The notes: generated by a model from the letters alone, not told the origin. Counted from the first letter of the stretch, positions 1 to 9,236 are shown. The stretch is DNA of 64,000 bases from Caballeronia arationis (GCF_001544975.2 NZ_FCOG02000029.1:20706-84705), one strand, 5' to 3'. Numbers and translations: made by a program.

Positions 1-978
1 ATCGCGGGCTTCGAGCATCACCGGCAAGCGGGCGTCGAATGGCTTGCGTCGCTCAACATGCCGGCGAACGTCGACACGCTGCTCGTTACGAACGGCGCGG
101 CGCACGGCATCTTTCTCGCGCTCGCCTCCATCGTCGGGCCGGGAGACACCGTGCTGTGCGAAAGCCTGACGGATCACGGCGTGATAGGTTCAGCTAACGT
201 GCTGGGGTTTACGCTGAAGGGGTTGGAGATCGACGAGCACGGCATCCGTCCCGAGCACTTCGAGGAGATGTGCGACAGCGAGCGCGTCTCCGCGCTCGTC
301 TGCACGCCGACGCTGAACAATCCGACCGTCGCGATGATGCCCGATTCGAGGCGCCGCTCGATCGCTCGCATCGCCGATCGCTATGGCGTGTACGTGATCG
401 AGGACGATGTCTATGGTGCGTTGCCCGCGAAAGCGCAGACGCCCATCGCGAGCGTGATCCCCGAGCGCGCGTTCTATTGCACGAGCATGACGAAGTCGGT
501 ATTGAGCGGCCTGCGCACCGGCTACCTGACGATGCCGCCGCGCCTCGCGCTGCGCGCCGAAAGCGTGCTGCGCGTGAGCAGCTGGATGGCGACCTCGCCG
601 ATCGCAGAAGTGGCGACGCGCTGGATCTTCGACGGCACCGCGCAGCGCCTCGTCAAGATTCAGCGCGAGCGGCTCGCCAAGCGCCAGGCCATCGTGCGCG
701 AAGCGCTCGGCGCGTATGTGCTCGGCAGTCATCCGCACGCGCTTTCCGTGTGGCTGCGTGTGCCCGACTACTGGCAGGCCGACCGGATCACGCGCGAACT
801 GCGCAATCGCGACATTGCGGTCACCTCGCCCGATCCGTTCCTCGTGCGTGGCGCCGAACGGCCGAACGCGGTGCGCCTGTGCGTGGGCGCAGAAGTGACC
901 GACGCGACATTCCGCAACGCCGTCGAAACGATCCGCGCCGTGTTCGAGCAATACCCGCATGTGCACGACTTCAATTGA
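1..978 (+). CDS. enuR: MocR-type (GntR/aminotransferase) regulator, probable EnuR, 5' truncated by window edge
   Basis: The reading frame is open from base 1, so the start and the expected N-terminal GntR winged-helix DNA-binding domain lie left of the window. What is visible (about 325 residues) is a fold-type-I PLP aminotransferase-like domain with the pyridoxal lysine in TSMTKSVLSGLRTGYL. MocR-family regulators carry this domain as an effector sensor. EnuR proteins of this family control ectoine and hydroxyectoine utilisation genes, and this gene sits directly upstream of eutB-eutC-doeABXCD in the same direction. The EnuR call is therefore mainly from context; a stand-alone aminotransferase or another MocR regulator is possible because the DNA-binding part is not seen. 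Confidence 0.75.
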   Translation: MAGFEHHRQAGVEWLASLNMPANVDTLLVTNGAAHGIFLALASIVGPGDTVLCESLTDHGVIGSANVLGFTLKGLEIDEHGIRPEHFEEMCDSERVSALVCTPTLNNPTVAMMPDSRRRSIARIADRYGVYVIEDDVYGALPAKAQTPIASVIPERAFYCTSMTKSVLSGLRTGYLTMPPRLALRAESVLRVSSWMATSPIAEVATRWIFDGTAQRLVKIQRERLAKRQAIVREALGAYVLGSHPHALSVWLRVPDYWQADRITRELRNRDIAVTSPDPFLVRGAERPNAVRLCVGAEVTDATFRNAVETIRAVFEQYPHVHDFN

Positions 979-985
979 AATGATC

Positions 986-1017
986 TAGGACATTCCAAAT
1001 CGATTTTTTAGGACATT
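986..1017. promoter_or_regulatory. Direct repeat TAGGACATT x2 upstream of eutB, candidate operator
   Basis: TAGGACATT occurs at 986-994 and again at 1009-1017, so the two copies start 23 bases apart, roughly two helical turns, on the same face of the DNA. They lie in the 78-base, locally AT-rich gap between the regulator and eutB. Some MocR regulators (GabR is the known example) bind direct repeats, so this is a plausible EnuR operator. That role is inferred; only the repeat itself is seen. Confidence 0.45.
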
Positions 1018-1056
1018 AGACTCGGTTGCACTGGAACTCAACGCAGCCGCGCTCAC

Positions 1057-2022
1057 ATGTCCGCCATCTCGCTTGCCGATGTATATCGCGCGCGCCAGCG
1101 CATCGAAGGGCGCGTCTGCCGCACTCCGCTCGTTCAGTCGCCGGCGCTCTCGCGCATTGCCGGCGTGCCGGTCCATCTCAAGCTCGAAACCTTCCAGCCG
1201 ACCGGCAGCTTCAAGTTGCGCGGCGCGACCAATGCGCTCGCCCAACTCACGGAGGAAGGCGCGACGCGCGTCGTGACCGCATCGACGGGCAATCACGGAC
1301 GCGCCGTCGCCCATGCGGCGCGCGCGCTCGGCATCGAAGCGGCCGTGTGCATGTCGTCGCTCGTGCCAAAGAACAAGGTCGATGCAGTTGCGGCGCTCGG
1401 CGCTCGCGTCGTGATCGCCGGCAAGAGCCAGGACGACGCGCAGGTCGAGGCGCTGCGCCTCGTGCGCGAGGAAGGCTTTGCATTCGTGCCGCCTTTCGAC
1501 GATGCGCGCGTGATCGCCGGGCAGGCCACCATCGGCCTCGAAATTCTCGAAGCGCTGCCCGATACCGCGACGATCCTCGTGCCGCTCTCGGGCGGCGGAC
1601 TCTTTAGCGGCGTCGCGTTCGCGGCCAGGAACATCAATCGCGATGTGCAGATGATCGGCGTGACGATGGAGCGCGGTGCCGCGATGCACGCGAGCCTCGC
1701 GGCGGGCAAGCCCGTGCTCGTCGACGAACTCGAAACGCTCGCCGATTCGCTCGGCGGCGGCATCGGGCTCGACAACCGGCACACGTTCCAGATGACGCGC
1801 GAATTGATCGATCGCGTCGTCCTGCTCGACGAAGCATCGATTGCGCGGGGCATCGTGCATGCGTATCGCGAGGAGCGGCTCGTCGTCGAAGGCGCGGCGG
1901 CGGTGGGCATGTCGGCGGTGCTGGATGGCGTGCTGAAAGAGTCGCGCGGACCGCTCGTGATCGTCGTCAGCGGCTGCAATATCGATATCGAAACGCATCG
2001 CCGCATCATTGGAGCCTTGTGA
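1057..2022 (+). CDS. eutB: Hydroxyectoine utilisation dehydratase EutB (threonine dehydratase-like)
   Basis: A 321-residue fold-type-II PLP enzyme of the serine/threonine dehydratase family. The PLP lysine is in PTGSFKLRGATN near residue 53, the TGNHGRAVA phosphate/substrate loop follows, and the glycine-rich phosphate-binding LSGGGLFSG is near residue 180. With EutA and EutC, EutB converts hydroxyectoine toward ectoine. The assignment rests on its being followed immediately by an ornithine cyclodeaminase-like gene (EutC) and doeAB, which is the known hydroxyectoine cluster order. Its stop is one base before the eutC ATG. No eutA is visible in the window. Outside this context it would be annotated as a threonine dehydratase. 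Confidence 0.87.
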   Translation: MSAISLADVYRARQRIEGRVCRTPLVQSPALSRIAGVPVHLKLETFQPTGSFKLRGATNALAQLTEEGATRVVTASTGNHGRAVAHAARALGIEAAVCMSSLVPKNKVDAVAALGARVVIAGKSQDDAQVEALRLVREEGFAFVPPFDDARVIAGQATIGLEILEALPDTATILVPLSGGGLFSGVAFAARNINRDVQMIGVTMERGAAMHASLAAGKPVLVDELETLADSLGGGIGLDNRHTFQMTRELIDRVVLLDEASIARGIVHAYREERLVVEGAAAVGMSAVLDGVLKESRGPLVIVVSGCNIDIETHRRIIGAL

Positions 2023-2023
2023 C

Positions 2024-3016
2024 ATGGCCGACATATCCATCCTCGGCGAAGCGCAACTGCGTGCGCTGGTGCCGCTCGATCTCGCCGCCATCGATCAGGT
2101 CGAGGCCGCGTTTCGTTCGCTCGCGACCGAAGCCGTCGCGATGCCGCCGATCCTTCGCCTCGACATTCCCGAACACGCGGGCGAGGTCGACGTGAAGACC
2201 GCTTATCTGCCGCGCTTCGAGAGCTTCGCGATCAAGGTGAGCCCGGGCTTCTTCAACAATCCGTCGCTCGGGCTGCCGAGCCTGAACGGACTGATGCTCG
2301 TGCTGTCGGCGCGTACCGGACTGACCGAAGCGGTGTTGCTCGACAACGGTTATCTCACCGCCGTGCGCACCGCCGCCGCAGGCGCGGTGGCCGCGCGCTG
2401 GCTTGCGAAGAAAACGGCGACGCGTGTCGCGATCATCGGCGCGGGCGAGCAGGCGCGACTGCAACTGAGCGCGCTGATGCTCGTGCGCAAGATCGATCAT
2501 GTGAGCGTCTGGGCGCGCGATCCGCAACGCGCGGCGCGCTTCGCCAAAGAGACCGAAGGCGTGCAGTGCGAAGTCGCCGACAGCGTGAGTCAGGCGCTCA
2601 GGCACGCCGACATCGCCATCACGACAACGCCGAGCCGCGAGCCGCTGATCCATGCACGCGACCTGCACCCGGGCCTGCACATCACGGCGATGGGCTCGGA
2701 TGCGGAACACAAGAACGAACTCGCGCCCGACATCTTCACGGCCGCGCGCTACATCTGCGACCGCGTGCAGCAGACGCGCGTGCTCGGCGAACTGCATCAC
2801 GCGATCGAAGCCGGCGTGGTCACGGCGGACCAGGCGTTCGCGGAACTCGGGCAAGTGATCGCGGGACAAGCGCCGGGGCGCACCGACGACGCGGACATCA
2901 CCGTCTGCGACCTGACCGGCACCGGCGCACAGGACACGGCCATCGCCGCGCTCGCGATTGCGCGCGCGAAGGCGGTGGGCGCAGGCACCATTTTCACCAA
3001 CGACGTGACGCTCTGA
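2024..3016 (+). CDS. eutC: Ectoine utilisation protein EutC (ornithine cyclodeaminase/mu-crystallin family)
   Basis: 330 residues. It has a Rossmann NAD-binding motif VAIIGAGEQARLQLSAL around residue 135 and the family signature DNGYLTAVRTAAAGAVAARW just before it. The ATG at 2024 was chosen over an in-frame ATG at 2009 because GGAG lies about 10 bases upstream and the start then follows the eutB stop directly (TGACATG), as expected in a coupled operon. In hydroxyectoine clusters EutC works with EutA and EutB in turning hydroxyectoine into ectoine; its own reaction is an imine/NAD-type step by family. A second, distant relative of this family lies at 34101-35042. Confidence 0.87.
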   Translation: MADISILGEAQLRALVPLDLAAIDQVEAAFRSLATEAVAMPPILRLDIPEHAGEVDVKTAYLPRFESFAIKVSPGFFNNPSLGLPSLNGLMLVLSARTGLTEAVLLDNGYLTAVRTAAAGAVAARWLAKKTATRVAIIGAGEQARLQLSALMLVRKIDHVSVWARDPQRAARFAKETEGVQCEVADSVSQALRHADIAITTTPSREPLIHARDLHPGLHITAMGSDAEHKNELAPDIFTAARYICDRVQQTRVLGELHHAIEAGVVTADQAFAELGQVIAGQAPGRTDDADITVCDLTGTGAQDTAIAALAIARAKAVGAGTIFTNDVTL

Positions 3017-3026
3017 AGAGGGGACG

Positions 3027-4235
3027 ATGTCAGAAACAACGCAACAGGAACGGCCGAACGTCCGACTGGCGTTCGAGCGCAGCGAGTACGAGGCACGCAT
3101 CGCGAAGACGCGGCGCGCGATGCAGAAGGCCGGCGTCGATCTCATGATCGTGACCGACCCGACCAACATGGCGTGGCTCACCGGCTACGACGGCTGGTCG
3201 TTCTACGTGCATCAGTGCGTGCTGCTTTCGATGGAAGACGAGCCCGTGTGGTTCGGCCGCGGCCAGGACGCGAACGGCGCGAAGCGCACCGTGTTCATGC
3301 AGCACGACAATATCGTCGGCTACCCCGATCATTACGTGCAATCGCAAGTGCGCCATCCGATGGACTTCCTGTCGCAGGAAGTGATCGCGGCGCGCGGCTG
3401 GGACACCTGCCGCATCGGCGTGGAGATGGACAACTATTACTTCAGCGCGAAGGCGTACGCGTCGCTCACGCAGCACTTGCCGAAGGCGCAGTTCGTCGAT
3501 GCGACCGCACTCGTCAACTGGCAGCGCGCGGTGAAGTCGGCACGCGAGATCGAGTACATGCGCGTGGCGGCGCGTATCGTCGAGAAGATGCATGCGCGCA
3601 TTCTCGACAAGGTCGAGCCGGGCATGAAGAAGAGCGATCTCGTCGCGGAAATCTACGCGGCGGGCATTACCGGCGTCGAAGGTCATGGTGGCGACTATCC
3701 GGCCATCGTGCCTTTGTTGCCGACCGGTTCGGACGCAGCCGCTCCGCACCTCACGTGGGACGATTCGCCGTTCACCGCGAACGCCGGCACGTTCTTCGAA
3801 ATCGCCGGATGCTTCAGGCGCTATCACTGCCCGCAGTCGCGCACAGTGTTTCTCGGCCGTCCGCCGCAACATTTCATCGAAGCGGAGAAGGCGGTCGTCG
3901 AAGGCATCGAAGCGGGGCTGGCCGCGGCGAAGCCGGGCAACCTCTGCGAGGACATCGCCAACGCGTTCTTCGCGGTGCTGCGCAAGTCGGGCATCGAGAA
4001 GGACAGCCGCTGCGGCTATCCCATCGGCGCGAGCTATCCGCCCGACTGGGGCGAGCGCACGATGAGCCTGCGTCCCGGGGACAAGACGGTCCTCGAACCC
4101 GGCATGACGTTTCACTTCATGCCGGGGCTGTGGCTCGACGACTGGGGCCTCGAAATCACGGAGAGCATCCTGATTACCGAGACCGGGGTCGAGACCTTCT
4201 GCAACACGCCTCGCAAACTGTTCGTGAAGGAGTAG
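3027..4235 (+). CDS. doeA: Ectoine hydrolase DoeA (EutD), M24 peptidase family
   Basis: 402 residues with the two-domain creatinase/prolidase layout: an N-terminal domain containing TDPTNMAWLTGYDGWSFYV and a C-terminal pita-bread domain from about residue 180. DoeA opens the ectoine ring to give N-alpha-acetyl-L-2,4-diaminobutyrate (and the gamma isomer). Like other ectoine hydrolases it resembles Xaa-Pro dipeptidase but is found in the ectoine cluster. The start follows an AGGGGAC ribosome site, 10 bases after the eutC stop, and doeB starts three bases after its stop. Confidence 0.92.
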   Translation: MSETTQQERPNVRLAFERSEYEARIAKTRRAMQKAGVDLMIVTDPTNMAWLTGYDGWSFYVHQCVLLSMEDEPVWFGRGQDANGAKRTVFMQHDNIVGYPDHYVQSQVRHPMDFLSQEVIAARGWDTCRIGVEMDNYYFSAKAYASLTQHLPKAQFVDATALVNWQRAVKSAREIEYMRVAARIVEKMHARILDKVEPGMKKSDLVAEIYAAGITGVEGHGGDYPAIVPLLPTGSDAAAPHLTWDDSPFTANAGTFFEIAGCFRRYHCPQSRTVFLGRPPQHFIEAEKAVVEGIEAGLAAAKPGNLCEDIANAFFAVLRKSGIEKDSRCGYPIGASYPPDWGERTMSLRPGDKTVLEPGMTFHFMPGLWLDDWGLEITESILITETGVETFCNTPRKLFVKE

Positions 4236-4238
4236 CGA

Positions 4239-5267
4239 ATGCGCGCGTCCCCCATTCAGCCGACGGTCGATTTCTCCGCCGACGGCGAGCAGCACGGCTT
4301 TCTCAAGCTGCCGTATTCACGCGACGACTCCGCGTGGGGCGCGGTGATGATTCCGGTCACCGTCGTGAAGCGCGGCGAAGGGCCGACCGTGCTGCTCACG
4401 GGCGGCAATCACGGCGACGAGTACGAGGGGCCGATCGCGCTGTCGAAGCTCGCCTCGACGCTCAAGGCCGGCGATATCAACGGCCGCGTGATTATCGTGC
4501 CGTTCATGAACTTTCCGGCTTTCAAGGCGGGCACGCGCACGTCGCCAATCGATGCGGGCAACCTGAACCGCAGCTTTCCAGGCAAGCCCGACGGCACCGT
4601 GACGGAGAAGATCGCGGACTATTTCCAGCGCCATTTGCTGCCGCTTGCCGACTACGTTCTCGACATCCACGCGGGCGGCAGGACGCTCGACTTCGTGCCG
4701 TTCGCGGCGATTCACCTGCTGCCGGATTCGACCCAACAGGCGCGCTGCGAGGCCGCGATGCGCGCGTTCGGTGCGCCGTATTCGATGCGCATGCTCGAAC
4801 TCGACAGCGTCGGCCTGTTCGACAGCGCGGTGGAGGAAGCGGGCAAGGTGTTCGTGTCGACGGAACTGGGCGGCGGCGGCTCCGCGACGGCGGCGAGCGT
4901 GGCGGTCGCCGAGCGCGGCGTGTACGGCCTGCTCGCGCATACGGGCGTGTTGTCGAAGGAAACCTTCGACAACGGCGAAAAGGCTCGCACCACGATGCTG
5001 CTCGACATGCCGGACGGCTCCTGCTACACGACGAGCGAACATAGCGGCCTGCTCGAAATGTGCCGTGATTTAGGGGACATCGTCGAGGAAGGCGACGTGC
5101 TCGCGCGCGTCTACGATGCGACGCGCACCGGCACCGCGCCCGTCGAGTACCGCGCGAAGCGTGGCGGCCTGCTGGCTGCGCGCCACTTTCCGGGCCTCGT
5201 GCAGATCGGCGATACGGTGGCCGTCGTCGCGGATATCGTCGAGCGCAACATTCCTGTGGCGATCTAA
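4239..5267 (+). CDS. doeB: N-alpha-acetyl-L-2,4-diaminobutyrate deacetylase DoeB (EutE)
   Basis: 342 residues of the succinylglutamate desuccinylase/aspartoacylase zinc hydrolase family. Zinc ligands are visible in GGNHGDEYEGP near residue 55 (His and Glu) and DIHAGG near residue 142 (His). A C-terminal biotinyl-like beta domain starts near residue 260. DoeB removes the acetyl group from the product of DoeA to give L-2,4-diaminobutyrate. It is packed between doeA and doeX with single-digit spacing, which fits a single operon transcript. Confidence 0.92.
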   Translation: MRASPIQPTVDFSADGEQHGFLKLPYSRDDSAWGAVMIPVTVVKRGEGPTVLLTGGNHGDEYEGPIALSKLASTLKAGDINGRVIIVPFMNFPAFKAGTRTSPIDAGNLNRSFPGKPDGTVTEKIADYFQRHLLPLADYVLDIHAGGRTLDFVPFAAIHLLPDSTQQARCEAAMRAFGAPYSMRMLELDSVGLFDSAVEEAGKVFVSTELGGGGSATAASVAVAERGVYGLLAHTGVLSKETFDNGEKARTTMLLDMPDGSCYTTSEHSGLLEMCRDLGDIVEEGDVLARVYDATRTGTAPVEYRAKRGGLLAARHFPGLVQIGDTVAVVADIVERNIPVAI

Positions 5268-5268
5268 G

Positions 5269-5739
5269 TTGCTCAAACTCGACCGTTACGACCTCGCCAT
5301 CCTGCGCATCCTTGCGCGGGATGGCCGCATCACGAAGTCGAAGCTTGCCGAAGAGGTGAACCTTTCGATCTCGCCCGCGTGGGAGCGCGTGAAGAAGCTC
5401 GAAGAGAGCGGCGTGATTCGCGGCTATCGCGCGGAGATCGACTGGGCGACAGCGTTCAGGGGCAGCCGCATCGTCGTGGAAGTGACGCTCGCGCGACACA
5501 CCGCGCAGGACATGCGGCGCTTCGAAGAGCGCGTGACGGAGGCGCCGGAAGTCGCGCAATGCTATGCGACTGGAGGCGGCGTGGACTACGTGCTGCACGT
5601 CGTATCGCGCGATATCGACCACTATCAGCGCTTCATCGATTCGCTGCTCGTCGACGAACTCGGCATCGAGAAGTACTTCACCTACATCGTGACAAAGATC
5701 GTGAAGAGCATGCCGGACGACGTGCCCGACTGGACCTGA
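5269..5739 (+). CDS. doeX: Lrp/AsnC-family regulator DoeX
   Basis: 156 residues: an N-terminal helix-turn-helix (LDRYDLAILRILARDGRI onward) and a C-terminal RAM/ligand-binding domain. The start is taken as TTG at 5269, one base after the doeB stop, because the protein then begins exactly at the conserved Lrp N-terminus; no ATG is available there and longer readings run into doeB. DoeX-type proteins lie in the same place in other ectoine clusters and regulate doe genes. Ligand and target sites here are inferred. Confidence 0.88.
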   Translation: MLKLDRYDLAILRILARDGRITKSKLAEEVNLSISPAWERVKKLEESGVIRGYRAEIDWATAFRGSRIVVEVTLARHTAQDMRRFEERVTEAPEVAQCYATGGGVDYVLHVVSRDIDHYQRFIDSLLVDELGIEKYFTYIVTKIVKSMPDDVPDWT

Positions 5740-5860
5740 AAACTTCCTGACAGGCGCGGCTGGAACAGAAAAAACCTCAAGCAAAGCGGTCCACAACCAA
5801 AAATTCGCAGCACGCCGAAGCCTTACATTGGATGCATACCAGGACAAACAGGAGCCGTTC

Positions 5861-7342
5861 ATGATGCTGGGTCATCCAATCCTCTTCAAGTCGCTTTGCT
5901 ATGTCGATGGCCGCTGGGTGCACAGCAACAGCGCCGCGACCGTCGCCGTGCAGAACCCCGCCGACCAGAACGTGATCGGCCATGTGCCGATGCTCGATGC
6001 AGCGCAGATCGAAGCTGCTGTGGATGCCGCGCAGCGCGCGTTCGAAACGTGGCGCTGGGTGCCGCAGCAAAAGCGCAGCGCCGTGCTGCTGCGCTGGCAT
6101 GAACTGATCCTGCGTCATCAGCACGATCTCGCGGGCATTCTCTCGCTCGAACAAGGCAAGCCGCTCGCGGAGGCGCGCGGCGAAATTGCGTATGCGGCGA
6201 GTTTCGTCGAGTGGTTCGCCAACGAAGCAAAGCGTCTTGCGGGCCGCACGATTCCGAGCCACATCGAGGGCGCGCATCTCGGCACGGTGATGGAGCCGGT
6301 CGGCGTCGCGGCGTTGATCACGCCCTGGAATTTCCCGGTGGCGATGATCACACGCAAGGCCGCCGCGGCCATTGCTGCGGGCTGCACGACCGTGGTCAAG
6401 CCCGCGCACGAGACGCCGTTCTCGGCGCTTGCGCTCGCGCAGCTAGCGGAAGAGGCGGGATTCCCGGCAGGCGTCTTCAACGTCGTGCTCGGCGAGCCGC
6501 AGATGGCAATGGAGACGCTCGTGCGCGACACCCGCGTGCGCGCCGTGAGCTTTACCGGATCGACGCGCGTAGGGGGCCTCGTCGCGCGCGCGGCGGCGGA
6601 ATCGGGTATCAAGAAGCTCGCGCTGGAACTCGGCGGCAACGCGCCGTTCATCGTGACCGAGGACGCGGACCTCGATCAGGCCGTGAAAGTCGCGGTGGGC
6701 GCGAAGTTCCAGACCTCGGGCCAGGACTGCTGCGCGGCCAATCGCATCTTTGTCGCAGCGCCGCTCTACGAGCGCTTCGTCGCGCAATACAGCGAGGCGG
6801 TGAAGCGGCTGAAAGTCGGTCCGGCGTTCGAGGCCAAGGTCGATGTCGGCCCGCTCATGCATCAGGCGGCGTTCGATGCGACCGTCTCGCGCGTCGAGGA
6901 TGCCCGGGCGAAGGGCGCGCGCATCACGGCGGGCGGCAAGCCGCATGCCTTGGGCGGATGGTTTTTCGAACCTACTGTGATCGCCGATGCCCAACCGGGC
7001 ATGCGCATCTACGACGAGGAAAACTTCGCGCCGACCTCGGCCATTTCGTCATTCGAAACGCTCGACGAAGTAGTGGCGCTCGCGAACGACACGGAATACG
7101 GTCTTGCCGCTTACGTCTGCGCACAGCGCATCGACACGATTTTCCAACTGGTGAGACGGCTCGACTTCGCGATGGTGTCGGTGAACGGCGTGAAGTTCAC
7201 CGGCGCGCCGATTCCCTTCGGCGGCATGAAGGCGTCTGGCCTCGGCCGTGAGGGCGGCTCGGAAGGGTTCGAGCCGTTCGTCGAAACCAAGTATTTCTGC
7301 CTCGGCAATCTCGGCCTGCCGCTTTGCACGGCCGTTGCCTGA
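5861..7342 (+). CDS. doeC: Aspartate-semialdehyde dehydrogenase DoeC (aldehyde dehydrogenase family)
   Basis: 493 residues, full-length NAD(P)-dependent aldehyde dehydrogenase. Seen are the cofactor-binding ITPWNFPVAMITRK, the general-base Glu in LELGGNAPF and the nucleophilic Cys in SGQDCCAANR. In ectoine degradation DoeC oxidises L-aspartate semialdehyde to aspartate. It resembles succinate-semialdehyde dehydrogenases, so without context GabD would be the name. The ATG at 5861 was chosen because GGAG sits six bases upstream; an in-frame TTG 33 bases earlier has no such site. The 121-base gap after doeX could hold a second promoter. Confidence 0.87.
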   Translation: MMLGHPILFKSLCYVDGRWVHSNSAATVAVQNPADQNVIGHVPMLDAAQIEAAVDAAQRAFETWRWVPQQKRSAVLLRWHELILRHQHDLAGILSLEQGKPLAEARGEIAYAASFVEWFANEAKRLAGRTIPSHIEGAHLGTVMEPVGVAALITPWNFPVAMITRKAAAAIAAGCTTVVKPAHETPFSALALAQLAEEAGFPAGVFNVVLGEPQMAMETLVRDTRVRAVSFTGSTRVGGLVARAAAESGIKKLALELGGNAPFIVTEDADLDQAVKVAVGAKFQTSGQDCCAANRIFVAAPLYERFVAQYSEAVKRLKVGPAFEAKVDVGPLMHQAAFDATVSRVEDARAKGARITAGGKPHALGGWFFEPTVIADAQPGMRIYDEENFAPTSAISSFETLDEVVALANDTEYGLAAYVCAQRIDTIFQLVRRLDFAMVSVNGVKFTGAPIPFGGMKASGLGREGGSEGFEPFVETKYFCLGNLGLPLCTAVA

Positions 7343-7369
7343 CCGAACCGGACAAACAAGGAGAAGCAC

Positions 7370-8767
7370 ATGACCCAACTCGAACAACTCTTCAACGAAG
7401 ACCGCGCGCACTTCATGCATCCGTCGACGCACGCCCACGACCACGCGAGCGGCGCGCTGCCGGGCAGGATCGTGACGGGCGCGAAAGGCATTCGCATCGA
7501 GGACCATCAGGGCAAGAGCTACATCGACGCATTCGCGGGTCTCTATTGCGTGAACATCGGTTATGGCCGCACCGAAGTCGCGGACGCGATCTACGAGCAG
7601 GCGAAGAAGCTCGCCTACTACCACACGTACGTGGGCCACTCGACCGACACGATCATCGAGCTGTCGTCGCGCATCATCGGCTGGTCGCCGGAGGGCATGA
7701 AGAAGGTGTACTACGGCATGTCGGGGTCCGATGCGAACGAAACGCAGATCAAGATCGTCTGGTACTACAACAACGTGCTCGGGCGTCCGAACAAGAAGAA
7801 GATCATCTCGCGCCAGCGCGGCTATCATGGCTCGGGCATCGTGACGGGCAGCCTCACCGGCCTGCCGAGCTTCCACCAGAACTTCGACCTGCCGCTCGAT
7901 CGCATCAAGCACACGGTGTGTCCGCACTGGTACCGTCAGGCGCCGGCCCACATGAGCGAGGCGCAGTTCACCGCGTATTGCGTCGACGAGCTGGAGAAGA
8001 TGATCGCGCGCGAAGGGGCGGACACCATCGCCGCATTCATCGCCGAGCCGGTGATGGGCACGGGCGGCATCATCGCGCCGCCGGAAGGCTACTGGCCCGC
8101 GATCCAGGAAGTGCTCAGGAAGCACGACATCCTGCTGATCTCCGATGAGGTCGTCTGCGGCTTCGGGCGCCTCGGCTCGAAGATGGGCGCGCAGCACTAC
8201 GGCATCAAGCCGGACCTGATCACCGTCGCGAAGGGCCTGACGAGCGCCTATGCGCCGCTATCGGGCGTGATCGTCGGCGAGCGCGTGTGGGATGTGATCG
8301 ACAAGGGCTCGCAGGAATACGACGCGATGGGTCATGGATGGACCTATTCGGGCCATCCGATCTGCGCGGCGGCGGCGCTCGCAAACCTGGACATCCTGGA
8401 GCGCGAGAACCTCACGCAGAATGCGGCCGAGGTCGGCGGCTATCTGCAGGCGCAACTGCACGCTGCGTTCGACAGTCATCCGCTCGTTGGCGAAGTGCGC
8501 GGCGCCGGCATGCTGGCGGCGCTCGAATTCATGGCCGACAAAGAAGGCTGCAAGCCTTTCGATGCCGCGCTGAAGGTGGGGCCGAAGGTGTCGGCGGCGG
8601 CGCTCGAACGCGGCGTGATCGCGCGCGCGATGCCGCATGGCGACATCCTCGGCTTTGCGCCGCCGCTCGTCACGACGCGCGCGGAAGTCGACGAGATCGT
8701 CGGCATCGTGCGCCAGGCCGTCGACGAGGTGGCGAATCAGGTGATCGGAACGGCTGCCGCGCATTGA
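7370..8767 (+). CDS. doeD: L-2,4-diaminobutyrate aminotransferase DoeD (class III)
   Basis: 465 residues, class-III PLP aminotransferase. Seen are GSDANETQIK (phosphate-binding region), DEVVCGFGR (the Asp contacting PLP nitrogen) and the PLP lysine in TVAKGLTSAYAPLSG. DoeD turns L-2,4-diaminobutyrate into aspartate semialdehyde, the substrate of DoeC encoded just upstream. A strong AAGGAG ribosome site precedes the ATG by six bases. The gene is last in the operon and is followed by an intrinsic terminator. Confidence 0.88.
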   Translation: MTQLEQLFNEDRAHFMHPSTHAHDHASGALPGRIVTGAKGIRIEDHQGKSYIDAFAGLYCVNIGYGRTEVADAIYEQAKKLAYYHTYVGHSTDTIIELSSRIIGWSPEGMKKVYYGMSGSDANETQIKIVWYYNNVLGRPNKKKIISRQRGYHGSGIVTGSLTGLPSFHQNFDLPLDRIKHTVCPHWYRQAPAHMSEAQFTAYCVDELEKMIAREGADTIAAFIAEPVMGTGGIIAPPEGYWPAIQEVLRKHDILLISDEVVCGFGRLGSKMGAQHYGIKPDLITVAKGLTSAYAPLSGVIVGERVWDVIDKGSQEYDAMGHGWTYSGHPICAAAALANLDILERENLTQNAAEVGGYLQAQLHAAFDSHPLVGEVRGAGMLAALEFMADKEGCKPFDAALKVGPKVSAAALERGVIARAMPHGDILGFAPPLVTTRAEVDEIVGIVRQAVDEVANQVIGTAAAH

Positions 8768-8790
8768 GGCGGTAGCAGCAAGTCGTTGTG

Positions 8791-8821
8791 AAAGGCCCGC
8801 GTGCGTACGCGGGCCTTTTTG
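8791..8821 (+). terminator. Intrinsic terminator of the ectoine operon
   Basis: A GC-rich hairpin with arms AGGCCCGCGT and ACGCGGGCCT and a four-base loop is followed by a run of T. It lies 24 bases after the doeD stop. Confidence 0.9.
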
Positions 8822-8878
8822 CGTTTCAACGGGTACGCGCGTTGCTGTTCGTTGGTGACACTGACGACGGAGAACGAG

Positions 8879-9208
8879 ATGGCTACCATCGAACGCAATG
8901 AAACCAGCCGCGACGACAGCACCGACAAGCCGCTCGGCGATCCGGGGAGCGGCGCGAGCGGAGGCGGCTCGATAGGCAATCAGCCGGGACCGGGCTCGGC
9001 GACGGGCGGCGATCCGAAGCAAGGTGTGCGCAAGCCGAATGCAGGGGAAACCGAACCGGAGTCGAGACGACTCGACCAGCATCCGCATCAGACGGCGGAA
9101 GTGCCCTATGGATCGGGCGACAGGCCGGAACCCGCGGGCGCGGGCGGGCTGGATGCGCAGAACGCGGATCTGAAAGATCCGAATGCGCGGGCTGCGAAAG
9201 CCGATTAA
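8879..9208 (+). CDS. Small low-complexity hypothetical protein
   Basis: 109 residues, hydrophilic and disordered-looking, rich in Gly, Pro, Asp and Glu with repeated GDPGSG, GPGSAT and GGDPK stretches, and no signal peptide or membrane segment. The ATG at 8879 is preceded by CGGAG at a good distance. No enzyme motif is visible. Similar short disordered proteins are common in Burkholderiaceae, and no function can be assigned. It is separated from doeD by a terminator, so it is probably its own transcription unit. Confidence 0.6.
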   Translation: MATIERNETSRDDSTDKPLGDPGSGASGGGSIGNQPGPGSATGGDPKQGVRKPNAGETEPESRRLDQHPHQTAEVPYGSGDRPEPAGAGGLDAQNADLKDPNARAAKAD

Positions 9209-9236
9209 AACGAACGCCCCAGGAAATCGAAAGCGC

